DNA from: Mytilus californianus
Lineage: Eukaryota; Mollusca; Bivalvia; Mytilida; Mytilidae
DNA: 64,000 nt
Reading direction: 5' to 3'
NCBI RefSeq assembly: GCF_021869535.1
Contig: NW_026262668.1
Location: 138,185,635 to 138,249,634 of the forward strand
Under the pieces are notes generated by a model. That model was not told where the DNA came from, did not search any database, and saw nothing but the letters and a program-made list of their open reading frames with translations. Below are positions 49,610 to 61,300 of this stretch, piece by piece (the stretch's first letter is position 1; each line of letters begins with the position of its first letter). The translations under genes and the position numbers were made by a program.

Positions 49610-49940
49610 TTCTGTATGTTGAGTGCAAAAAACAGCAAATTTGGCAAATTTCCATTTATAAAAGGACATAAATAAGAACATTGAAATTGACGTCAGAACA
49701 TTTGGTTGTGGCAAAGTAAAGTTAGCGTGCAGAAACAGCAAATTCAGCAATTTTTATCATTTATAATGGGATGCTGAAAGTGACACCACACAAATTTCAA
49801 ACTTGATCTGTGTTTGGTGGAAATAAGCATTATGTATAAGTTTTACCTATATCAAAATTTGGTTGAGGCAATCAAAAGTAAGAGAACGTAAACAAACAAG
49901 GGTAAACCTTAATGCATCCTTTGATTAGCTGCTGGGGCAT
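49610..49940. repeat. Dispersed element, GGACATAACT family, copy 4
   Basis: Two shortened units with AAAAGGACATAAATAAG, TCAAACTTGATCTGTGTTTG and TTTGGTTGAGGCAATC. It is more diverged than the copy at 37985. Intronic. Confidence 0.5.
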
Positions 49941-50255
49941 AAAAAACAAAAATCATTAACAACATATTATAATGTGAAAAGCACTAGTTTAACATTTCAT
50001 AGTTATGGCATGGAAACAGCATAAAGTGACATTTTCCAATCAATCAAGGACCGTTACTCCTGAACCGCAAAAGTGAAAATCATCAATGTGAAACTTGACC
50101 TCTAATTTGTCATCAGTAACAACATGTTAAAATTTAAAAAGCATTGGTCAAACAGTTCATAAGTTAACGAACAGAAATAGCCAGAGCCGCCACCCTGGTC
50201 ACCAACCTGTCCTCTAACCCCAAATCAATAACTGTATATATGTTTTTAAACTTAC

Positions 50256-50417
50256 ATCAGGTAATGTAGGTATTTCTGTATTATCTACAATCTGTTCAGG
50301 TGAGCTAGCTCCCACTATATATGACTGTACATTTTCCTGTTGTACTAACCATGCTAAAGATGCTTTGGCCATGGTCACATTGGCTCTCTTACATATATCT
50401 CTTATCTTATCTAAAGC
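50256..50417 (-). CDS. Aldo-keto reductase exon (NADPH-binding C-terminal region)
   Basis: The 54 codons lie between TTGTTTCAG|GCT and CCTGAT|GTAAGT, both phase 0: ALDKIRDICKRANVTMAKAS, LAWLVQQENV, QSYIVGASSPEQIVDNTEIP, TLPD. The alanine-rich helix before LAWLVQQ and the IVGASSPEQIVDN segment are the standard C-terminal cofactor-binding signature of aldo-keto reductases of the Kv-beta / IolS-like group, where residues after the IxG turn contact the 2'-phosphate of NADPH. Confidence 0.9.
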
Positions 50418-50817
50418 CTGAAACAAGATTTACACTCATAACAACAGAGCACATTAAAGTGATGGACATAGATGATAGTACTAGAGTTTGTAAGAGATTT
50501 GCAGCTTTGATAAAAAGGGACACTCCTTATTGTTACAGAATGGCGATTAAAACACTGTTTTTAAAATCAGTCTTTTATATTTCTGGTTTTTGCAATTAAA
50601 AAATTTAAAAGCTCAAGTAGAATAAATTTATGATGGAATGCTATACTACTGTCCTTTTCATGAAGTTCAGGAATTTTCAATGTTTTGCAAGGTAAGATAC
50701 ATTACTTGTACTGTTTTTTTTAAATTTCATATGCTTTGTCGGAGTGTGGAACCATAATTGTAACAAAAGAATCCATTGGTAAGGAATGTGCTTTAATTGT
50801 AAAGTTTTCAAATTGTA

Positions 50818-52225
50818 ATGATTGACGTGTGCTTCTTAATTATAATTATGGACTTGTGCTTCTTTATTGTAATGATAGACTTGTACTTCTTTATTGTAAT
50901 GATAGACTTGTACTTCTTTATTGTAATGACAGACTTGTTCTTCTTTATTGTAATGATAGACATGTTTTATTGTAATGATAGACTTGTACTTCTTTATTGT
51001 AATGATAGACTTGTGCTTCTTAATTGTATGATAGACTTGTACTTCTTTATTGTAATGATAGACATGTTTTATTGTAATGATAGACTTGTACTTCTTTATT
51101 GTAATGATAGACTTGTACTTCTTTATTGTAATGACAGACTTGTACTTCTTTATTGTAATGCTAGACATGTTTTATTGTAATGATAGACCTGTGCTTCTTT
51201 ATTGTAATCACAGACTTGTACTTCTTTATTGTAATGATAGACTTGTACTTCTTTATTGTAATGATAGACTTGTACTTCTTTATTGTAATGATAGACATGT
51301 TTTATTGTAATGATAGACATGTTTTATTGTAATGATAGACCTGTGCTTCTTTATTGTAATCACAGACTTGTGCTTCTTTATTGTAATGATAGACCTGTGC
51401 TTCTTTATTGTAATCACAGACTTGTACTTGTTTATTGTAATGATAGACTTGTACTTCTTTATTGTTATGATAGACTTGTACTTCTTTATTGTAATGATAG
51501 ACTTGTACTTCTTTATTGTAATGATATACATGTTTTATTGTAATGATAGACCTGTGCTTCTTTATTGTAATCACAGACTTGTACTTCTTTATTGTAATGA
51601 TAGACTTGTACTTCTTTATTGTTATGATAGACGTGTGCTTCGTTATTGTAATGATAGACTTGTGCTTCTTTAATGTAATGATAGACTTGTGCTACTTTAT
51701 CGTAATGATAGAAGTGTGCTTCTTTATTGTAATGATGGACTTGTGCTTCTTTATTGTAATGATGGACTTGTGCTTCTTTATTGTAATGATAGACTTGTGC
51801 TTCTTAATTGTAATGATGGACTTGTACTTCTTTATTGTAATGATGGACTTTTACTTCTTTATTGTAATGATAGACTTGCTCTTCTTTATTGTAATGATGG
51901 ACTTGAACTTCTTTATTGTAATGATGGACTTGTACTTCTTTATTGTAATGATAGACTTGTACTTTATTGTAATGATAGACTTGTCCTTCTTAATTGTAAT
52001 GATGGACTTGTACTTCTTTATTGTAATGATGGACTTTTACTTCTTTATTGTAATGATAGACTTGTTCTTCTTTTTTGCAATGATGCACTTGTATTTCTTT
52101 ATTGTAATGATAGACTTGTTCTTCTTTTTTGCAATGATGCACTTGTTCTTCTTTATTGTAATGATAGACTTGTGGTTCTTTTTTGCAATGATGCACTTGT
52201 TCTTCTTTATTGTATGTAGTTCTAA
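50818..52225. repeat. 27-bp minisatellite array in a reductase intron
   Basis: About 52 copies of a 27-bp unit (GATAGACTTGTACTTCTTTA, then TTGTAAT). Shorter units of 22 bp (GATAGACATGTTTTATTG core) shift the phase at 50957, 51060, 51168, 51297 and 51530. Because 27 is a multiple of three, long frames are open on both strands. One runs 229 codons on the + strand (51543-52232), a 9-residue repeat IVMIDLYFF; another on the minus strand reads KKYKSIITI. Both are low-complexity products of the repeat rather than supported genes. The right third shows GATGGACTTG and TTTTTTGCAATGATGCAC variants. Confidence 0.95.
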
Positions 52226-52254
52226 ATACTGACATGTCTTCATTTGCTCTTCAA

Positions 52255-52365
52255 TATATTCACTTTTGGTTGATTTTAGTTTTTAGCCATGTTTTTGTCA
52301 GTTTGTTTTCGACTTATGATTTTGAATGTCCCTTTGGTATATTTTGCCTCTCTTTTACATAAGTG
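52255..52365 (+). repeat. Dispersed repeat fragment
   Basis: TTGTCAGTTTGTTTTCGACT, then GTCCCTTTGGTATATTTTGC, is the 3' portion of a repeat whose 5' portion lies at 29440-29590. Intronic, non-coding. Confidence 0.5.
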
Positions 52366-52480
52366 AAAACCTATAAATGAATTGTTACATTTTAATAACT
52401 ATCCTTGGTCTGCTATCAAACCGAAAAAAAAATAAACAAAGTATATCTTTTTCAGAACTGTATAAAGTTTACAGCATTTT

Positions 52481-53118
52481 TATGCCCCCTTTATGTTGGG
52501 GGGCATATTGTTTTACATCTGTCCGTCCGTCCGTCCGTTCGTCCATCCGTCCCAATATGGATATATAGTTATTCCAGATAACTCCTCCTACAGTTTGAAT
52601 GCTAGGAAGTTTTCTTTGCTGGCTGTTTGTACATATATTGAAGGTGTGCATGTGGTCAGGGTTTTGATTTTTATTAATATTTGCTCTTTTGGGAGATAGA
52701 TGAACCTTGTCATTTTTTGGAGTATTTACTTGCATAAGAGGTGTATAGCGTTTCGGCATAACTCCTCCTACAGTTTGAATGCTAGGAAGTTTTCACTTTG
52801 CTGGCTTTTTGTACATATATTGAAGGTGTGCATGTGGTCAGGGTTTTGATTTTTATTAATATTTGCTCTTTTGGGAGATAGTTGAACTTTGTCATATTTG
52901 GAGTATATACTTGCATAAGAGGTGCATAGCGTTTCGGGATAACTCCTCCTACAGTGAACCATAGACCTATGTGCTCTCATGCTCAACTTTGTGTATTTTA
53001 AAATAACACTTCGCATCTGCCGGGGGATCATTTGTCTCCCATACACAATAATATCTCAAAGAAAGTCTCACATTGACTTTATGATACAGTTACTGTAGAG
53101 TGGGGTGCAGGGGGCATA
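52481..53118. mobile_element. TIR element with microsatellite and 180-bp internal repeats
   Basis: TATGCCCCC (52481-52489) is inverted at GGGGGCATA (53110-53118). A (GTCC)n-type microsatellite lies at 52520-52552. Inside, units of about 180 bp beginning ATAACTCCTCCTACAGTTTG start near 52579, 52759 and 52940. No transposase. The layout (short TIR, GTCC/CTGTCCGT microsatellite, internal tandem units) is the same as in the element at 26236-27240, although the unit sequences differ. Confidence 0.7.
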
Positions 53119-53264
53119 CTTTGTATAGTTTATAATTCAAATCTCATTTATGTCAGAAACAAATACGCTGTATTGAGGATCTGCTTTAAATTTAGTGTGT
53201 GTTTCCTTATGGCATAATTTTCTCTATATCAAATGTTTCTCATTAAGACATTTTAAAGGATTAC

Positions 53265-53316
53265 CTCAAACACTTCCTTTTCTGCTCCTGGTTGACCATG
53301 TCTAGATATATCACAA
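53265..53316 (-). CDS. Aldo-keto reductase small exon
   Basis: A 52-nt exon between TTGTTACAG|T and TTTGAG|GTAATC. Its first base completes a serine codon split with the upstream exon; then CDISRHGQPGAEKEVFE ends in phase 0. It fits the loop and helix between barrel strand 7 and the C-terminal helices, and it keeps the frame between its neighbours exactly. Confidence 0.8.
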
Positions 53317-53684
53317 CTGTAACAAATATAACAAGGATATTTCAATTAAAGTCTAGATAGTACTACTGGTATTGAAAAGATTGGATGTATTAAAGTACTG
53401 TAAATTCAAAAATTATTGCAAGGTTTTTATGAATGAGAATAATGCGACTGGGTAAGTATTGCAATAATTAGAACTCGCATTCTGATATCTGATACATACA
53501 TCTGTATGCAGATTTACCGGAAATCACAATGATTAATCTTGCATTTTTTTTCCATTCTTCAAAAATCACAATAATAAATGCACGCAATAATTTCTGAATT
53601 TACAGAAATGTAAGGTGTTTCAAAAATTGTGAATAATAAACAGGACGAAGACAAGGTCAACATTCTAAATTTATAAATTATAAA

Positions 53685-54360
53685 AATTTGTAAGGGTTCC
53701 ACGGAACCCAGTGTCTCGCCTACTTTTGCTGTTACTCGCAGGCTCAACAAAAATGAGGAAAAAAATTAATAAAAATATTCCTCTCTATACTATCTTTTGA
53801 TTGTAAGTAGCTTCTGTCCAAGTTTGATAAAAATCCAGGATAGTTTATGAATCTAATAAATGTTTTAAAAACTTAAACTGCAGACTGTTTGTTATGTTAA
53901 CTGGAAGAAAAACTAAGTCCATTTATAAGTAAAATACGGAAAAAATGGAACAAAATTTTAACAAAATTTCCTTCTAGATACTAGCTTTTAATCATAAACA
54001 AGCTTCTGTTCAAGTTTGGTACAAATGCAGGATAGTTTAAGAAAGTAGTTAAAATTTTAAAAACTTTAACCACAGAGTGAATGTAATGTTAACTGGAAGA
54101 AAAACTAAGTCCATTTATAAGTAAAATACGGAAAAAATGGAATTTTTTTTTTACAAAATTTACTTTTGAATATTATCTTATGATCATAAACAAGCTTCTG
54201 TCCAAGTTTGGTAGAAATCCAGGATAGTATAAGAAAGTTATTAAAATTTCAAAAACTTTAACCACAGAGTGAATATTTGTGGACGCTGCCGACGACGACA
54301 ACGACGGAATGTAGGATCACTATGTCTCGCTTTTTCGACAAAAGTCGAAGGCTCAACAAA
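53685..54360. repeat. Dispersed element, GGGTTCCACGGAACCC family
   Basis: It starts with the palindrome GGGTTCCACGGAACCC (53694-53709) and holds three diverged units with AGCTTCTGTCCAAGTTTGGT, ATCCAGGATAGTTTATGAA and AACTTTAACCACAGAGTGAA. It closes with ACGCTGCCGACGACGACAAC and a CTTTTTCGACAAAAGTCGAA hairpin (54329-54348). A shorter copy lies inside the element at 41094-41300. Intronic, non-coding. Confidence 0.6.
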
Positions 54361-54602
54361 AACAAGTTTAGCATTACAAAAAGCAAAATAAATAATAACA
54401 ACATTACAACAGAACTATGTAATAAAGATTATATGAAGGTTTTCTTCAAGTCCACTTGCTAATGTTGGAGAAGACTATGTGACAAAATGTTGGCTTCAAT
54501 ACTAGAAGAATTGGCAAGGTCTTTCTGTTTGATATAAGAACACTAATCCATTGTTAAAATAAAATAAAATAGGATGGTCAACTTTATGCTACGTTTGTAT
54601 TT

Positions 54603-54680
54603 TATCATAAAATTGAGAATGGAAATGGGGAATGTGTCAAAGAGACAACAACCCGACCACAGAACAGACAACAGCATTTA
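54603..54680 (+). repeat. Dispersed repeat, copy 2
   Basis: GAGAATGGAAATGGGGAATG, then TGTCAAAGAGACAACAACCC, matches 2135-2190 closely. It lies in a reductase intron. Confidence 0.65.
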
Positions 54681-54689
54681 TGACTGTTC

Positions 54690-55912
54690 AGTAAACTATT
54701 TATTGTGAAGAAGCTATTACAGGTGTATTTACCCATATAGAAAAGTCCATGTTACAAAATGTGATAACTCCACCCTTATCCTGCTACAAACACAAATCTT
54801 TTAGTTTAATGTTTTTGTTGAATATATAGATTTGCTGTCTACACATAACTAACTGTACAATCAAGGGAAATTTAATGTGATGTCTGTTTTCAGTATTAAA
54901 GTAAAACAAATCAACGAAAATCTGAAAAAATAATGCACCATTGTTTTAGCCATTCAATTACCTACAGGGTATAACACAATGTTTACTGTTTGATATATAA
55001 ATTTTCATCGAATATTCAGTTCTTTGCAAACATTTAATAATTGTAAGGTTTAGACATCTTTATTCCAGATTTATTCTAGGATCCTTTGTACTATAGAACA
55101 GCACAAATAGTAAGTTCTATCAATTCTATAAAATTGTAGTCTGGTGCAGTGATTTTTGTGTTTGCAAATTTTCACTGTTTTAATTACACTGAGGCTAATT
55201 AGGGATACTGACTAATTTTCCTATATATATGTCCTTTTTTCTTCATGATTTCATATACATGACACTTCTTCAAAAGTAATAGGACAATATACAGGTATAA
55301 TAGTTTATAAGAATGAATAAGCAGGAACTAGGAAATCGCAACTTATATGATAGCTGTCGATCATAATTCATAAATCTTAAATATGTATTTCTGCTTTTCT
55401 TTTTATATTTTAAACTACAAATGTTTATTGTAGCCATTAGAAACAGGTTCTCAGGATGATAAGACATTATAATGATAATAATTTTCAAAAGATAAATCAC
55501 ATTATTACATTGGTTACAATGAATTACCGTGATTTCCCAGTGAAATAAAACCTAATTTCACATTTGAAATAAATCTGATAATTTCACTCCTCTGATGTCA
55601 TACAACAATGGGTGTTGTCAAAACATTGTCGATGAGTTTGCATCAAAACAATTAAGAATGCATAGACAAAGATATAGTTCCTTTCATTTTCTATTTTATT
55701 CCCATTAAAAAGTCCATGGTCAATGTAATAATAAGAATAACTAATCCAAGAATTAAAATATCGAAAAATATTCAACTCGTGACTGAACAGCACTGATAAC
55801 TAATTCATACGCTACACGCATTTGTGAATTGAAGTGTTGCTACGTCATCGATGACATTTTTTCTATACATGTATTTGAATTCTGGATTAGTTATTCTATA
55901 AATATTTAGTTA
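54690..55912 (-). other. Reductase intron sequence without recognised features
   Basis: AT-rich sequence. I see no exon, RNA gene or repeat. Frames at 55270-55500 and 55584-55793 lack motifs and interrupt a gene whose reading is already continuous without them. Confidence 0.5.
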
Positions 55913-55924
55913 AAAAACTCAAAA

Positions 55925-56067
55925 AAATACTTCTAATAAAATCTTGTTGAAAATACTCAAGAGAATAATACTTCAAATAAAATCTTGTTGAAAAAACTCA
56001 AGAGAATACTTCAAATAAAATCTTGTTGAAAAAACTCAAGAGAATACTTCTAATAAAATCGTGTTGA
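55925..56067. repeat. Short 38-bp tandem repeat beside an exon
   Basis: About four copies of a 38-bp unit (AGAGAATACTTCAAATAAAA, then TCTTGTTGAAAAAACTCA). The nearest copy ends about 20 bp from the donor of the reductase exon at 56088. It may be an early-stage minisatellite in the same gene as two much larger arrays. Confidence 0.85.
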
Positions 56068-56087
56068 CAAATCCATTTGATACCCAC

Positions 56088-56266
56088 CTTTCTTTTGAGA
56101 AAAGTTTTCCTCTCTTCCTTCCTACAGGAACATCTTCAGGTTTAGCAAATCTTCCTGATAGTAATCCTTGTTGTAAGGGTGAGTAGGCCAGAATACCAAC
56201 ACCGTTCTCTTTACAGATTGGTAGTACCTCAAATTCAGCTGATCTCCATAACAAGTTGTAACCCAT
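56088..56266 (-). CDS. Aldo-keto reductase exon (barrel strands 6-7)
   Basis: After TACTAACAG|ATG it reads MGYNLLWRSAEFEVLPICKE, NGVGILAYSPLQQGLLSGRF, AKPEDVPVGRKRGKLFSKE and a final AG (phase 2) at AAAG|GTGGGT. YNLLxR and the LAYSPLQQGLLSG segment are conserved in the Kv-beta / IolS-like aldo-keto reductases; the serine and leucine of AYSPL contact the cofactor. The first ATG is internal, since the upstream exon ends TNQ in phase 0, giving NQMGYNLL. The frame stays open past the donor, but GTGGGT and the matching phase of the next exon support splicing here. Confidence 0.9.
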
Positions 56267-57480
56267 CTGTTAGTAGACATTTAACATGTTTGATATCAAT
56301 TATATACTGGTGTTTAGGCCAAGCTTAAAAATATTTCAGTTTGCCCTTACCCCACTCATCAGTTAGACACATAGGTAAGTAGGTATTCTTTCATTTAATA
56401 TCAATTATACACTGGTGTTTATCTTTCATTTAAAGAATATCTGGTCAGACAGAAGTTCTTGTTGAGTAGTAATTTTTGATATCATACTTTATTTGTTACA
56501 TAACTGCATGGAGATGTATTAATCAAATATGTAGAATTTAAGATTGACATGCCATCTTCCAATTACATGATTTATATTAAAGTCATATGAAACTTCAAAT
56601 TTAAAAAAAAAGTTGAATATGTTTCATATACTTGAATATTTTACTATAAAACAAGTGTACGTGAACTTTCTTGTAAAAGAAAATCATTTGTATTATCAAA
56701 ATCTTCATAAATGTACTGCTGTTGAATTATTGTCTTCCTGTACACTAATTTGCCGATATTTTCCTGTATGCAGTGACCTTAACTACAAGACTTCTCGTTA
56801 GAACTTCGGCCACGGCACAGCACAAGTGCGAGGGGAAAACCGTGATGAAAGAATATAAACAAACGTGCACTGGAAGGTAAATAGTAATAACTGATTCTTA
56901 AAGAACAAATTTAATACAACAAATCATTTAACAATGGTTAAGGAAAAGTTTAATTAACAAATGGGTACTCATGGAAAATATAAAAAAACAAATATCATGG
57001 CTCTTTCAATTCACTTATTTGTCACGAGTTCCGCGGGCTCTGTGTTGATTGTTTATCATTGTCACAATCCGGTAAACTTATGCAACAAACTCGAAAGTTA
57101 ATTAGCTTGCGATCAACAATCACTGAATGAAATATTATTTGTCAATAATACGTTATAGATTCGTAATAAATATAAACGTGTATACAGGACTTGCATATAA
57201 ACATGCATTGTTCCAATATTTTGACAACATTAAAATAACAACAAACTTGTATCATATGACTTTAAAATAAATTTTTATGACCCCTTTTTGGCCCCAAAAT
57301 ATAGAATTTTTACCAATATGTTAAAATATAAACTTTTAGCTATTTATTGGAAAATAGAATACTTCTGTTCCATAAATATGGGCTATTTTTGACATGACAA
57401 TGCACATGCAGCAGGTAATAGCATCATAAATTCATGCAATATTACTGAAATCTTCACAATTTTAGCATTTGTGCTAATTT
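56267..57480 (-). other. Reductase intron, mostly unremarkable
   Basis: A partial direct repeat (TATCAATTATATACTGGTGT near 56294; TATCAATTATACACTGGTGT near 56399) is visible. Otherwise the sequence is AT-rich. The frame at 56613-56801 is on the opposite strand and has no motif. Confidence 0.5.
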
Positions 57481-57483
57481 TAA

Positions 57484-57630
57484 GACGGTTTTTGTCTAAA
57501 ATGGAAGTGGTTGCATTTGTGTTCAGTCTTAATATTTAAATATATGTTGTATTTGATGATAATACATAGCATATATAAAGATTGAGACTGAACACGAATG
57601 CGGCCACTTCCATTTTAGACAAAAACCATC
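57484..57630 (+). repeat. Hairpin with 46-bp arms in a reductase intron
   Basis: The left arm, 57484-57529, pairs with the right arm, 57585-57630, across a 55-nt loop. They share TTTTTGTCTAAAATGGAAGT and its complement. Four positions differ. In a + strand RNA three become G-U pairs and one an A-C mismatch, so 45 of 46 positions can pair. It could be a foldback MITE or a small-RNA-type precursor; no expression evidence is available. Confidence 0.85.
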
Positions 57631-57916
57631 TGAAAAATGACGTTTTATGGCATATTTGATAGAATTTGCATATTTAAGCGTGAATTTGAGCTTCTCTAAT
57701 GACCAAATCAGTTCAAATCTTTTACATAAACTAATTGAATCGACTAAAGTAGACACTTAAGTGTTTAAAAAATGTCAAAAATATTTCATTAGATGTACTT
57801 TGAATATTAGGCCAAAACTAGCCCTTACCGGACCTTCTCCTTTAGATATATCCTTGAAAAAATATTTCTGAAGACAATTATGAGTTCTTTAAGTTTTATT
57901 TAAACATTTATCTTAC

Positions 57917-58075
57917 CTGGTTAGTGACAGGTTTACCACCAGCCTCCAGTAATTGTTTCATATTCTTAGGACCATAGTTTGATACTCCGTAATAACGAAT
58001 CCTTCCTAAAGCCACCTGTCTCTCCAATTCCTTAACACCAGCTGCAGGGTCAGACATAAAACTAGGAAAATGAAC
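57917..58075 (-). CDS. Aldo-keto reductase exon with the catalytic His
   Basis: The 53 codons lie between AAATTCAG|GTT and AACCAG|GTAAGA, both phase 0: VHFPSFMSDPAAGVKELERQ, VALGRIRYYGVSNYGPKNMK, QLLEAGGKPVTNQ. The second residue is the family's catalytic histidine (LLQ-VH motif split by the intron). GRIRYYGVSNYG is the conserved strand-5 segment whose Ser-Asn contacts the nicotinamide. The intron upstream of it holds the exon-derived 43-bp array. Confidence 0.92.
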
Positions 58076-58375
58076 CTGAATTTCAAATATTATAAAGGTA
58101 AAATATATATTTTATAAACAAGGAACATATCTGTTAAGATTAACACATCTCACCAGACACTTCCCTTTCAATTACATTTATCTACCATTCATTAAATTCT
58201 TAATTGCTAAACTTGACATATGAACATATTAATTCAGAATCGTAAGATCTCATGGAATCTACTCTTCATTATTTTCTTTAAAATGTAAAGTGTTTTAAGT
58301 TATTGTAGACTTAACCTATATATTTTTTCCAATTAGTTTGTTTCTTGTTAACATAATCATTTCCTGCATTTTATT

Positions 58376-61300
58376 CTGGTAGACTCTGTTTCTAGTTTTC
58401 ATGGAGATTCCTGCAGTTATATATTCAGGTAGACTGTTTCTTGTTTACGAATAATATTTCTAGTTTCTAGTGTACATTAATACCTGCAGTAAATCTAGGT
58501 AGTCTGTTTCTAGTGTACATTAATACCTGCAATAAATCTAGGTAGTCTGTTTCTAGTGTACATTAAAACCTGCAATAAATCTAGGTAGTCTCTAGTGTAC
58601 ATTAATACCTGCAGTAAATCTAGGTAGTCTGTTTCTAGTGTACATTAATACCTGCAGTAAATCTAGGTAAATCTAGGTAGTCTGTTTCTAGTGTACATTA
58701 ATACCTGCAGTAAATCTAGGTAAATCTAGGTAGTCTGTTTCTAGTGTACATTAATACCTGCAATAAATCTAGGTAGTCTTGTTTCTAGTGTACATTACTA
58801 CCTGCAATAAATCTAGGTAGTCTGTTTCTAGTGTACATTAATACCTGCAGTAAATCTAGGTAGTCTGTTTCTAGTGTACATTAAAACCTGCAGTAAATCT
58901 AGGTAGTCTCTAGTGTACATTAATACCTGCAGTAAATCTAGGTAGTCTGTTTCTAGTGTAAATTAATACCTGCAGTAAATCTAGGTAGTCTGTTTCCAGT
59001 GTACATTACTACCTGCAGTAAATCTAGGTAGTCTTGTTTCTAGTGTACATTAATACCTGCAGTAAATCTAGGTAGTCTCTAGTGTACATTAATACCTGCA
59101 ATAAATCTAGGTAGTCTGTTTCTAGTGTACATTAATACCTGCAGTAAATCTAGGTAGTCTGTTTCTAGTGTACATTAATACCTGCAATAAATCTAGGTAG
59201 TCTGTTTCTAGTGTACATTAAAACCTGCAATAAATCTAGGTAGTCTCTAGTGTACATTAATACCTGCAGTAAATCTAGGTAGTCTGTTTCTAGTGTACAT
59301 TAATACCTGCAATAAATCTAGGTAAATCTAGGTAGTCTGTTTCTAGTGTACATTAATACCAGCAGTAAATCTAGGTAAATCTAGGTAGTCTGTTTTTAGT
59401 GTACATTACTACCTGCAATAAATCTAGGTAGTCTGTTTCTAGTGTACATTAATACCTGCAGTAAATCTAGGTAGTCTGTTTCTAGTGTACATTACTACCT
59501 GCAATAAATCTAGGTAGTCTGTTTCTAGTGTACATTACTACCTGCAATAAATCTAGGTAGTCTGTTTCTAGTGTACATTAATACCTGCAATAAATCTAGG
59601 TAGTCTGTTTCTAGTGTACATTACTACCTGCAGTAAATCTAGGTAGTCTTGTTTCTAGTGTACATTAATACCTGCAGTAAATCTAGGTAAATCTAGGTAG
59701 TCTGTTTCTAGTGTACATTACTACCTGCAATAAATCTAGGTAGTATGTTTCTAGTGTACATTACTACCTGCAATAAATCTAGGTAGTCTGTTTCTAGTGT
59801 ACATTAATACCTGCAGTAAATCTAGGTAGTCTGTTTCTAGTGTACATTACTACCTGCAGTAAATCTAGGTAGTCTGTTTCTAGTGTACATTACTACCTGC
59901 AGTAAATCTAGGTAGTCTGTTTCTAGTGTACATTAATACCAGCAGTAAATCTAGGTAGTCTGTTTTTAGTGTACATTACTACCTGCAATAAATCTAGGTA
60001 GTCTGTTTCTAGTGTACATTAATACCTGCAGTAAATCTAGGTAGTCTGTTTCTAGTGTACATTACTACCTGCAATAAATCTAGGTAGTCTGTTTCTAGTG
60101 TACATTACTACCTGCAATAAATCTAGGTAGTCTGTTTCTAGTGTACATTAATACCTGCAATAAATCTAGGTAGTCTGTTTCTAGTGTACATTACTACCTG
60201 CAGTAAATCTAGGTAGTCTTGTTTCTAGTGTACATTAATACCTGCAGTAAATCTAGGTAAATCTAGGTAGTCTGTTTCTAGTGTACATTACTACCTGCAA
60301 TAAATCTAGGTAGTATGTTTCTAGTGTACATTACTACCTGCAATAAATCTAGGTAGTCTGTTTCTAGTGTACATTAATACCTGCAGTAAATCTAGGTAGT
60401 CTGTTTCTAGTGTACATTACTACCTGCAGTAAATCTAGGTAGTCTGTTTCTAGTGTACATTACTACCTGCAGTAAATCTAGGTAGTCTGTTTCTAGTGTA
60501 CATTAATACCTGCAGTAAATCTAGGTAGTCTTGTCTCTAGTGTACATTAATACCTGCAGTAAATCTAGGTAAATCTAGGTAGTCTGTTTCTAGTGTACAT
60601 TAATACCTGCAGTAAATCTAGGTAGTCTTGTTTCTAGTGTACATTAATACCTGCAGTAAATCTAGGTAAATCTAGGTAGTCTGTTTCTAATGTACATTAA
60701 TACCTGCAGTAAATCTAGGTAGACTGTTTCTAGTGTACATTAATACCTGCAGTAAATCTAGGTAGTCTGTTTCTAGTGTATATTAATACCTGCAGTAAAT
60801 CTAGGTAGTCTGTTTCTAGTGTACATTAATACCTGCAGTAAATCTAGGTAGTCTTGTCTCTAGTGTACATTAATACCTGCAGTAAATCTAGGTAGTCTGT
60901 TTCTAGTGTACATTAATACCTGCAATAAATCTAGGTTGTCTCTAGTGTACATTAATACCTGCAGTAAATCTAGGTAGTCTGTTTCTAGTGTACATTAATA
61001 CCTGCAATAAATCTAGGTTGTCTCTAGTGTACATTAATACCTGCAGTAAATCTAGGTAGTCTGTTTCTAGTGTACATTAATACCTGCAATAAATCTAGGT
61101 AGTCTGTTTCTAGTGTACATTAATACCTGCAGTAAATCTAGGTAGTCTGTTTCTAGTGTACATTAATACCTGCAGTAAATCTAGGTAGTCTGTTTCTAGT
61201 GTACATTAAAACCTGCAATAAATCTAGGTAGTCTCTAGTGTACATTAATACCTGCAGTAAATCTAGGTAGTCTGTTTCTAGTGTACATTAATACCTGCAA

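Noticed and set aside
51543-52232. 229-codon membrane-protein gene
   Set aside because: The frame exists only because the minisatellite unit is 27 bp; other frames and the opposite strand are open too, and it sits within an intron of a supported gene.
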